Shown: positions 47,337 through 57,110 of the stretch, one piece after another
Position numbering within the stretch: the stretch's first letter is position 1
How the letters are laid out: every line of letters starts with the position of its first letter
From: Hydractinia symbiolongicarpus
Lineage: Eukaryota > Cnidaria > Hydrozoa > Anthoathecata > Hydractiniidae
Assembly: GCF_029227915.1 (NCBI RefSeq)
Contig: NC_079881.1
Coordinates: 19,939,501 to 20,003,500 of the forward strand
DNA: 64,000 nucleotides
Direction of reading: 5' to 3'
Position numbers and translations under genes: made by a program
The notes under the pieces: model-generated
Databases searched by the model: none
The model's input: only the letters and a program-made list of their open reading frames with translations
Told to the model about the DNA's origin: nothing

Positions 47337-48540
47337 GAAATAATTTATTCCAACAAATTTTTTAAATAAAAATATATTAACATATAAATAAGAAATTCTT
47401 TACTTGGTTTGGACAAGGATAGCGCTTTGACGCCAGGTTGTTTTAAAGTTTCAACTCAATACACATTTTTTCTTCTCAAGCTTAGAAAACAAATGATTTT
47501 TAAACTCTCAGTTAGTTTACTAGATCGCAAATTTATCAATTTTGTTTTCGTTATTACCAAGTATAAGGAAGGTTATAGGAATATTTTCCATGCTGTTTTT
47601 ACACTATTTGTTGATTCCAGTAAATTTAAAAAATTGCTATTGTTATTTGTAAATATTTTAACGTTTATAAATCAGAATATTATCAAGTATTTTTGTTGTT
47701 TTTTGCAGTTTTTAATAAAAAGTTCCTCGTATATAATTATGACCATTTATATATTAAGAAATGTTGAAGAACTACTTTTGCTCATCACTAACACTACATG
47801 CAGTGGGTTCGTCTGCCTCTGTTTATCCGGATAGTTTGTATACATAGGTGTGTCTTTATCATGGCACATCCGTAATACAAATGGGCCATGCTGAAGATTC
47901 ACCTATATATGTATTTAGAGTTGCAACGAAAAATTATATTTTTTTAAAATACCTTGACCAGTGTTCTGGTTTCAAAGTTTCTTAAAAGGTAAAAATTGTT
48001 CAGGGGCGAAAATTTGGTTCGTTATATCGAGAGTCCAATATGTCGGGAGTACGTTATATCATGATTATATAGAAAGGGTTTATAAGAGTGTCTTACAGCT
48101 AAATCCAACAAGAGGAATGGACTTTGGTTCGTTATTGTAACGGAATGTTGGGGGTTTGTTATATCGAGAGTCCACTATATTTTAAGTCACTTTTATTCGT
48201 GTGAAATGATTATTGGCTTAGCAAGCCATAAAAGCACACTGAAAATTCTTAACAGTAGTAAATTCCAAATTTCTTTATTAAAAGATTAATCAAAAATTAA
48301 TCAACGTCGGCTGCAAGTCATAACAACCTAAACATTAAATATATATATGTCTTTATTAGTTAATAATTTTTGCCTTTTAATAATTACCTAGACTTAAATA
48401 GGTGGAAATATAACAAAAAAATGAAAGAAAACAAATGTCAAATGTCAACAGCGGAGGAAAATGACCTTATTTTTTTTCGATTACTCTCCTGTTATAATTC
48501 TGTTGCTTTGGCTTTTAATTTATTGCATTATTGATTAAAG
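47337..48540. other. Intergenic DNA after the formin with a SINE-like copy
   Basis: 47779-47895 contains CATCACTAACACTACATGC, GTGGGTTCGTCTGCCTCTG and TTTATCATGGCACATCC, matching the SINE-like fragment at 14885-15045 with the two blocks in opposite order. The remainder is AT-rich; the 141-codon frame ending here is Phe/Leu/Ile-rich and terminates inside the SINE-like copy, so it is not counted. Confidence 0.45.
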
Positions 48541-48543
48541 TCT

Positions 48544-49076
48544 ATGATTTTTGTAACTGGTGGAGGAAGAATAAAATATCCTGACATCGACAAATGCACT
48601 TTGATGCTTCTGCGAAACCTTAGCATTAGAATGCCAGTTCGAATGCCATCATTGCAGTCTGCAGGTGTTTGTTCTTTAGAAATATCTGTACACAACAATG
48701 ACACTGATGATCTGCTGTGATACTGACAAGATCATCGTGTCGTAATGAATGAAACCATCAAGTTTACAGGAAAGTGCACTATATACTGAATATTATTTTT
48801 CTTTATAAATGTCTTTACACAACAATGACACTGATGAGTCTTCTGTGATACTGACAAGATCATCCTGTCTAATGGATGAAACCATTACAGAAAAGGAAAC
48901 CATTACAAGAAAGTGCACTATATACTGAATATTATCGCGTTACAAAGGAGGGCGACAGCCAACCACACCTTAGATATGTCGCATCAAAGGCAAAGCGGTT
49001 AACAACGATGAAGTTTTATTCGAACAGGCGATATCGCTTGATTTTGACTAATGTTTTTGCTACTCAGACTTTCTGA
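48544..49076 (+). pseudogene. Degenerate coding-like sequence with an internal duplication
   Basis: A 58-codon frame (48544-48720) starts MIFVTGGGRIKYPDIDK and ends with SVHNNDTDDLL. A related segment is duplicated: 48690-48790 and 48818-48935 share ACACAACAATGACACTGATG, ACTGACAAGATCATC and AAAGTGCACTATATACTGAA. The second copy runs on into a 66-codon frame with LRYVASKAKRLTTMKFYSNR. Composition looks like former coding sequence, but no family is recognised and the copies are frame-broken. Confidence 0.3.
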
Positions 49077-49933
49077 CAAAAGAGTCTAATTCAGCTTTCT
49101 TGTTGCTCTCGTTGCTTTCACTGCTACAGTTGTCATTTTTTTAATTTTAGTTGAGAATCTTGCCAACAGGTTTAGTGGAAGGCTTATTCCAAATTCTGGA
49201 ATTTTAGTTATTTTAAACCCTTGTCCAACAAGACATACTGGGAATGCGACAAGGTGGTATCCTAAGAGTAGGTAGACGGATAGGAAAGGTTTTCGCTATC
49301 TAATTATCTTGTCACCTAGACATCAATTATCTTATTAAGCAAGCACATATCATCAACGCACATACCGAAGAAGATCAAGCATTGTTGATCGTACTACTGG
49401 ATTGAAATATGTTTATTACTATGTTCACGGTGCAAATTTTAAGACATACCAATCCAATTTAGCATTTTGTAAACTCAAGACTACTAACTTTATTTAGCGA
49501 CGATACCAAAGATATTTAAGACTTCAGAACATCACCTTCTGCTAGGTAGACAATATTTCTCAAGCTGTTCTGACAAATTTTGTCCACAGCATGCTTTTCA
49601 TGTTAAACTTAGAGAAGACAATGTAGAATGTTTTTAAGGTCGAAACGAAATTTTTGATTTCATATATACAAGTCGATGCTACCAAGAAATACGTGATTTT
49701 TAAAAAAGGGGAATCAATATATAAACCGTTGTCGTGTAGGAGAAGATGTTATGGCCGAAAGCAAAAGATTGTATGTTACTCCACGTAGAAACCAGGTCAA
49801 AATGCTTCATAGGTAACGAGAAAGAAGAAAAATAAATAAGTCTCCAGTGTTTCATTTGTAGAATTGGGGCGGGTAAGGTGCAGAGCCTTTCTATACGTTG
49901 TAATTAAGAAAAACATGTTTGTTTTTAGAAAGA
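49077..49933. other. Intergenic DNA, nothing supported
   Basis: Mixed-composition sequence with no exon, motif or repeat structure that I can support. Confidence 0.35.
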
Positions 49934-50070
49934 AAGTGGTTAAGTTTTTTAACCTGTTTTCTACATTAAGTGGTTAAGTTTTTTAACCTGATTTTCTACA
50001 TTAAGTGGTTAAGTTTTTAACCTGATTTTCTACATTAAGTGGTTAAGTTTTTTAACCTGATTTTCTACAT
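49934..50070. repeat. 34-35-bp tandem repeat, four copies, each with a hairpin
   Basis: Unit AAGTGGTTAAGTTTTTTAAC, then CTGATTTTCTACATT, repeated four times. Each unit contains GGTTAA and TTAACC around a T-rich loop, so a single strand could form four successive small hairpins. Confidence 0.95.
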
Positions 50071-50744
50071 ATATTGACCATATTTTTATGGTGTAAAAAG
50101 AACAGAAAAGCGGGTTCGAAATTTCGTTGAAAAAAATACAAGTAAAAGAATTTTCTAATCTAAAGAATCTAAAAAAAGCAAATTCGGTAGCATACAAACC
50201 TGAATAAATCTCTCCTTTTTTTCCATTCAAGGTATAAAACACGCAAATGATGAACTTCAAAAAAAACATTCTTTTCGTTTTTCTCTGCTTACTTTATTGT
50301 TGTTGGTGTTGATTTCACTCGAATGACTTATGAGTTTTCCCGCCACAACGAAATCAGTCCCAGGCATGTAACCAAAAACAGACGAAGTAATATAAATAAA
50401 TTCCAAATCAAATATAGGCTAACTTTTAAATTGAGAGGTCATCTGCACTCCTTTAAATAGTTTTTGGAATGTTTTCTTGTGTAAGAATTATTTATGCTCA
50501 GCGAATGCAAAATACACATTTTTTTATAAGAACACGAGGCTAAGCTTTGAAATTTAGGTATTCTTGTAAGAAAATCGTTTACACAAGACAAGTTCTATAT
50601 TCCTTTTTTTTGCCTTCTTGACGGGTAAAAACTTTAAAAAATAGAGGAACATGTCAAAAAGATTCTTTCTATATATGACCAAATGTTGATTACCCCATTT
50701 AAATAGATATAGCTAGCTGGATACCTGCTGTGTTCTTTGTATGT

Positions 50745-50816
50745 CTTTTCGCTTTTTCGATATCGGGGACGGCGCAATATTGCGCAATATATCCCTGATA
50801 TCAAAAAAGCGAAAAG
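50745..50816. repeat. 72-bp MITE-like inverted repeat
   Basis: 24-bp arms (CTTTTCGCTTTTTCGATATC plus GGGG; complement at 50793-50816) differ at two positions. The 24-bp centre contains the palindrome CGCAATATTGCG. No clear target duplication. Confidence 0.85.
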
Positions 50817-51064
50817 AGGTCCTGGAGACGAGATTGCTAGCATCTTGAAATTTGCTAATAACAAAACTTGTTTGCTTGTTATTCTGTATTTTTTATAAGA
50901 AACCGTCGATACAACGTTGCAATGACATCACTAGGGCGTTTATGCCCTGACTTCGTACAGACTTTTATATCCGACGTTTGCTCGATTTTCCATTCTGACG
51001 GTGATCCGGCGTCGCTGCGATATCTCTGCAACGTTGCTTTGACGACTCGGAACAAAAGTTTGTA

Positions 51065-51211
51065 TCTATATTATAATGCCCGTACACGTCTGTCCGTCCG
51101 TCCGGCTGTCTGTCACGCAAAATGGTAGCTTAGCTGCGCAATAGCGAGAAGCATGCAATGCGGTATAAAAAGGACGGCGAACCCGTGGATTCTCCACGGG
51201 CTAACGACTAG
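51065..51211 (+). mobile_element. 147-bp non-autonomous Helitron
   Basis: Starts A/TCTATATTATAATGCCCG, has the CGTCTGTCCGTCCG motif of the family, and ends with a perfect hairpin CCCGTGGA-TTC-TCCACGGG (51182-51200), then CTAACGACTAG and T. The TC start, 8-bp stem hairpin, seven-base gap, CTAG end, and A/T flanks fit Helitron structure closely. It encodes nothing; a longer plus-strand frame across it is accidental. Confidence 0.7.
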
Positions 51212-51446
51212 TATCTAGTATTTTCTCAACTTGCGCATATTATGCGGTATGAGGGTTGCTGAAAACGTAGAGAAATGCTAAAAATAAATAATAAATAAAT
51301 AATTTATCGATTCTCTTTGAAAACAATCTCATGCAAGGTCAACAACTTCAATCAATTGGTCAAATCAAAGAGGGAATAAAATATGCAGAGAAAAAGTGTG
51401 CAAACCTAAAGATAATTTTTCCCTAAAGAGTTATTGAATCTTGGGA

Positions 51447-51668
51447 TCATGTGATGTTGGTACGACGTGTCGAAGTATAAGTTAGACGACTGAAACTTAA
51501 CGTCGGTTCATGGTCGAAACATGAAGTCAAAATATCGATGTCGAAACGACGTCGTAACAAACTGTAAGGTGTCGCGACGTAGCGACTATCAACAGAAATC
51601 TGTACGAAGTTGTAGGCCTGCTGAACGTAAAGCGTTGTTAGCAATAAGCAAACGAGATATTTCAGCAT
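51447..51668 (-). CDS. Possible small secreted protein, 73 residues
   Basis: Intronless frame beginning MLKYLVCLLLTTLYVQQAYN, which has a charged n-region and a hydrophobic core like a signal peptide. The mature part holds dibasic sites (LLRRRFDID, TSTRRTNIT) and one Cys near TSCFDH. The local GC content is higher than the flanks. No homologue is recognised, no poly(A) signal was tied to it, and a chance frame is possible. Confidence 0.3.
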   Translation of the reverse strand: MLKYLVCLLLTTLYVQQAYNFVQISVDSRYVATPYSLLRRRFDIDILTSCFDHEPTLSFSRLTYTSTRRTNIT

Positions 51669-52583
51669 GGAATGTTCAGTATCATTGAAAGCTCAAATAA
51701 AGAACGAATACAAACAGTTATAGCAACGATAATTTAAAATTCAATGAATGTAAAATTGCATAGTAACAATGCTACGTGAGAAACACCACAAAAACACACA
51801 TAAAATATTAGAAAATAAGAAAAAAAATATGGTAAAGATTGTTTAAACTGACTTTGAGAATTAATTGCGATGTAATATCTACGATAAACTGCAGGTCGGC
51901 CTGATCTTAGACCATGCGATATACGAACGAAAGAACAGAGATGTTGTTGCTTGTTGTAATATGAAAGAAGAATTTCTTTTTCATTTTTATTATGCTTGTT
52001 TTCTAATTATATTTGCAGCGTCAAAAGGTAGGGTTTTTAATTGTTAATTTTCCATTTTACTTAATTTTATTTATGTGCCCAGTACGTGCTTGAAATCTTT
52101 GAGAGTTGAAAAAAACTTAATATTTTCTGGAGGTTGTGTATACGTTTTTTTAGGTGACTTTTGATTTCATTTATTTATTTATTTATTTTGTTTGCCAAGG
52201 TCTGTGTCTGTTTATTATTTGTTTTAGTTTTTTAGTTTTTCAACTTCCTGTTTAAAATACTTCGAATTCCAGCATGTAAAATCATTCACGTGCAACTTTT
52301 TAAAGTTTTGTTCTACGAAAGAAAGTTATATTTTTTTTATAATTTTTTTCCACAAACAGTCACAAAATTCCAAAGGTATTGATCAAATTAATTTCAAACT
52401 ATATTACAAATTAGTTTCATGAGTTTAATGTATGTAAAAGTTAGCTACATAAAAATATATTTTTCTTCTGCAGGCCATTTTTGTAAACACTTGCTCAAAC
52501 ACAAAAATGGCGTAGCAGATGCGAACGAAAGAATAAAACTCCGTGATTTTTGCTTTAGTTTGAAGAAAATATCCTTAGGATAA

Positions 52584-54700
52584 ATAACCAAATTTTATTT
52601 TTACGAGAAATTTTCCCATGCTATAAATTGTTCTTGATTTAGCTTTTACAAGTTGGATCGCTTATTTCAAAAGTTTATCAACTTCTAATAAATGTCGAGT
52701 TTAAAAAGTTTATTTTAGTCTAATAGGCATAATAAACGATTATGGTATAAAATAAAGGAAAAATCTCGCCCTTTTTTAAACCAATACATTTTGTAAGAAT
52801 TATCAGGCCCAGTTTCTGAATGTTCTGAGATTGAAAAATTTAAATATCTAGCAGATTTGCAACACAGATGTATTCTCGGTGATAAGATGATAACGCACGT
52901 TTTTTAAGAAAAGCTCCAGAATGTTTAGAAACTTTTGATTGATTCGTTTGGTTTAATAGATACTAGTAGATTCTACCAAACGAATCAAAATAATTTTAGA
53001 ACATTTGATAATGCGTACTTTTTCTATCTAGCACCGTGATTGGTAAATCAGCCCAAAAATCTGCTACCTGTTATTTTTGTTTTCTACGGAAAATCGAGAA
53101 TAATTTTTTTTACTTATTTTTTGCAATTCCATATTTCAAGATGTTATATTTATTTCTCTGATTGGGTGAAACAATGTGCAAAAATCTTATCTTTTTCTCC
53201 TGATTAATTGATTAAAGTTTATTGTTTTCTTGAAAAACGAGAAATTGTCGGTAAATTTATTTCAAAAACTTATCGCAAATAAAACATTTTTCTGAAACAA
53301 ACGTTTTTTTTTAAATTGAATTTGACGCTCACCCATGAAAAGTGGTCAGAACAGTTTTAAAACCAATTGACTTTTCATATCAGTCTTTTATATGTTGGCT
53401 GCTTTATCGAGATATTAAAAGTCTTAAAATGTGGGATGATGTCCGCCAATATAAAATGGTAATACTCCTATTTGTACTCGGTTTAAGTATGCAAAAGTTC
53501 GGGAATAATTCTTTTAAGCATTTCAAAGTGATGTGTTTTATTGGTTACATAACTAGTTACTACATGAAGGTTCGTTACTAGGTGGTTACTAAGGTGTTGC
53601 TAAGATATATGGGTCGTAGGGTTAAAATAGCTACAGATCAGATTGAAAGAAAATACCGATGCAACGAGATGACTACATTCCTGATCCTAATGACGTTATA
53701 TTATATTTTACTTGGAACATTTCGAATGTAATATTCGAAACATGTACCAAATTTAGAGGCATAGACATCAAAATTCGCTATCCAGCTAATCGCTATTACA
53801 TAAGGGATTAAATTTATTGTAAAATTAGAAAAAAATGCTTATTTTTTGGCATTTGTAATTCCTGGCGTATGGCTAACGGTAACTTTAAGCTCCCGCCTAC
53901 ATGTTCTTCCTTTGACTTTATGCGTCCCTGAAAGAATTATTTTGAGGTCAGGGGTGGAACGTCAAATATTTTAACGAAGTAAAAATGTTACATAGAAATA
54001 CTACTGATAGCTAAAAGCACGCAAAAAAGCGACTATTATAAGTCTTTTCTCTAAATTCTATGTGTTCAACGGGTTGTTGTCCGTTTCTTTATCAATTTTA
54101 CATTTTTTAAAAATTTTGACGTTGTCGCTTTCTTTTAATTTTTCGTAATCGATTTTTGGCGCGTTTTTCATTCAATTTGACCCCCTGCTTTAAAGTTCAC
54201 TTCACTTACTTCGCGTCTGGTTCATAGATGTAATCCACATTATAGCGTTAACCATATAGCCTATATGGTTAACGCTATAACGTGCATACGGCTAGAAAGT
54301 CGAACGGCGCATAGAAAAATTTGACCTGAACAGCCTAATATATGGCTGAAACATCATCAATGGTTTGATGGACGCCTTCGTCTACACTTATAAATAAACA
54401 GATATTAAATGATGCGGAGTCGAGAAAGATCATCATAGCAAGACAGAATAATTTCGATATCCGATTTTCACCGAAATGAATGTCTGTTTCTTATCCACCA
54501 CTTTAAGAATATTTCGACGAATTATGCAAAGAACTTACGACATTCGAAAATAGAATGTTTAGAGCATTCTTCCTCCGCCCTCCTCATCCTCCTCCTCGGA
54601 GATTCTTCAAAACAATTAGTGTTTTCTTAAATGAAAATGCGGAGAAGTCTTAATTATTCCGATATTTCATATCGAATATCTAAAATTATTTGACAGAACA
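52584..54700. other. Intergenic DNA with two clean inverted repeats
   Basis: TTGATTCGTTTGGT (52939-52952) pairs perfectly with 52975-52988 around a 22-base loop. TTATAGCGTTAACCATATA (54240-54258) pairs perfectly with 54262-54280 around GCC. No gene is supported. Confidence 0.7.
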
Positions 54701-54784
54701 ACAGTAACGATAGTAATAGAAATGCAGGGAACAAAGCTGTGTTCTTGTTACTTTAAAAAGACACGCAAAACTATAGTGAAAGAT

Positions 54785-55000
54785 TTGTGTTACTTTGCAT
54801 GCAGTTTGCAATCCTATCGCGTCTTGCAATCCAATTTTTTCGCACTTTGCAATACCATCACACCTTGCAATCCAATTTTGTCGCATTTAGTAATCCCAAA
54901 CCTATCGAAATTGGTAATCCTTTCATGACGTACTTTGTTTTCTTCGACTTGTCGCAATCTGTAACCCCATTTTGTTACACTTTGTAATCGGCAATATTTC
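54785..55000. repeat. ~20-bp degenerate tandem repeat
   Basis: Repeats of CTTGCAATCCAATTTTGTCGCA with variants (TTTGCAATACCATCACA, TTTAGTAATCCCAAACC, TTGGTAATCC, TTTGTAATCGG). The minus strand reads as a run of IGLQ/IAKC-like peptides, which reflects the repeat and is not taken as a gene. Confidence 0.7.
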
Positions 55001-55504
55001 TGCGATCCTGTTTACACTACACATAGAAATAATGAAGTAAATCTACTCTAATTTTTGCCTCTTTATTATATATATGAAGTTAGGCCTTTTTTATTGCTGT
55101 TCTTAGTTATTAAGATCTTATTGAAAAGATATAATCTTGGAATTGTAATCTGCAAAAAAGGAACAGTATTTTGCAACAACTCCACATTTCTTTATAATAT
55201 AAATAAATAGCAATTTTGCGCTTGGAAATCACATAATAAGAGTTAATTCTTGTTCGTAATCGCAAAAACTAGAGTTAGGTTCTCTTTTCAGAATCAACTT
55301 TGATTCTAACTGCGGCCAGTATTAAGGGATAACTCATAAATTAAAAGGTGTGCGTGAACCTGATCTTTAAATTTAACTCAAAAAATTTGCGCAAAATCTA
55401 GCACCTGAGTGCATGTGTTTTCAAGTTTGCTATACAAGATTTTACCTTTAATTTGTCTTTTGCGGCAAATTTAATAAATTTACACCCTCGTGTTTAAATT
55501 ACAG

Positions 55505-56245
55505 GGAGACTCTGGGAATCGGAAACTTTGTTATATTAAGTCCATCGAACTATCAATGGAGGTACAGGAGTGGTAATTTATGACAAGTTGTTTTTTTTTA
55601 TTTTGGGATAAGAATGTAAAAAATGATAGTTCAGTAAAAAAAATACTTTACAAATATTTAATCTTTGATTACCCTAAATGATCGATTAAGCCCCCACTCC
55701 CTAATCACCCCCGTCCCCCCGTCCCCCCTTCCTAATAGCCCCCTCCCCCAAAACCCATTTTGACAAATATACATTCTACTTTTTGTCTGTCATTTGCTAA
55801 GAGTAAATTTTGCTTAAAAGTGAATTTGCATGGAAGCTTTCATATTTTTTAATTTTATAATTTAGGTGAATTCAAGCCGTTGTTAATTTCAAACACGACG
55901 TCGCAGTCAAACCATTCATTGCATACTCAACGAGAAAATAAACATACAGCCCCATCTGTAATGCCTCTCAAACTCAAACATGAGCAGTGCTGTCAACTTG
56001 GTGTGAATATTACACCGCGCAAACTTTGTAACTTAGAAACGCATATTAATTTGCTGCAATCAAAAATAAAAGGACTAGATCGAAAGCATAAATTAAGAAC
56101 GGAGAGTGAAGCCAAGTTAAAATCGTATAACACAACTATGGACGAAGCTCTTTTGACAGAATTAAAACAATGTCAAGGCGGAGAAAAGCAAGCAGTATTT
56201 AAAAGCTGTTGTAAAAAGCCTGACTCTTGGAAACTTTCAACGTGA
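55505..56245 (+). CDS. Unrecognised protein, last two exons
   Basis: Exon 55505-55572 (acceptor ACAG, donor GTAATT) joins in phase to 55866-56245 (acceptor ATTTAG), ending in TGA. The visible 148 residues read ETLGIGNFVILSPSNYQWRY, then SGEFKPLLIS, a Ser/Asn/Gln-rich linker, and a basic segment LCNLETHINLLQSKIKGLDR followed by KHKLRTESEAKLKS, which is likely helical or coiled coil. The C-terminal part has Cys pairs (EQCCQLG, KSCCKKP). Upstream exons were not found, so the start is unknown. No family is recognised. The 293-bp intron carries a C-rich tract. Confidence 0.5.
55690..55756. other. C-rich tract, potential G-quadruplex on minus strand
   Basis: Runs of five to six C (CCCCCGTCCCCCCGTCCCCC, then CCCCCTCCCCC) lie in the intron between the two exons of the gene at 55505. 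The minus strand has at least four G-runs with one- to two-base loops. Confidence 0.7.
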
Positions 56246-57110
56246 ACAAAGACATGTTTGAAGCACTAGTCAACTAACTGATGACGCGACGTTCATTACG
56301 GTTTGGCATTCGTCGGTAATTCTTCATAGCTCTCCCTCGTTGAGTTAATTGCAATTTGCGATGTTACCCCTTTCGAAATGAAAAGTGGTAATGTGATTTA
56401 TTAACGATAAATAACGATAAATTAAATAAAAAGGGAATGGTAACTGTACAATATAGACTGAATTAATTTATTTACTTATTTATTTTTTTTAGCTGATATT
56501 TTGTACAAAATTATTACATAGAGACAACGTGTGAAATATTACTTCGCCCACAGAGACTCTTTTGTATCTTTTTTAGAAAGTCATTATTTCTGTTGACAAC
56601 GCTTTCGTTCCTCACTCTTTCTATTCTTAAGTTAATTTCATATGAAAGAGCTTTTAATGTTGTCTGGAAATTTGTAAAAAATCTGGATTGGTTCTTAAGG
56701 TTCTACTAATTATGCATGACGTCACGAACTACTTCTGATTGAGGAGTTGTATTTAACAGTTTTGCCAAGGTGTATAGGTTTAAAAATGTTTGTTTGACCA
56801 TCCAGTTTGACCTTTCGAACATTTTACACATAATTTTCAATATTTAGTTACAATAATTATTGCGGAGCGGAACGAAAGCAAGCACAGCGAAGCTATTTTT
56901 CTTATGCTTATAAATATAATACAGCGTAGCGAATTTCCGCGTTTTCTCCTAGTACATGAAATTTTGAAATGTCGGCTCTTTGAGACTCATCTTTTACACA
57001 TACCGCCCAACTCTTTTTATGCTATATTAAAGATATTATTTCGGTTTGTGCGTTCAGTATTTATGCTATTGTGGAAAGTTTATCATTACTTGAACATGAT
57101 AGTTTAGTAG
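56246..57110. other. 3' flank and intergenic DNA
   Basis: Contains TAAATAAAAAGGG near 56424, a possible poly(A) signal for the gene ending at 56245. Nothing else supported. Confidence 0.4.

Noticed and set aside
47409-47834. 141-codon frame after the formin
   Set aside because: AT-rich Phe/Leu/Ile composition, no motif, and its end lies in the SINE-like copy.
50868-51128. 86-codon frame
   Set aside because: Its second half is the 5' part of the 147-bp Helitron; no independent support.
52474-52583. Possible terminal exon (strong TTCTTCTGCAG acceptor, 36 codons starting HFCKHLLKHKNG)
   Set aside because: No upstream exon with matching phase could be found, and 36 open codons can occur by chance.
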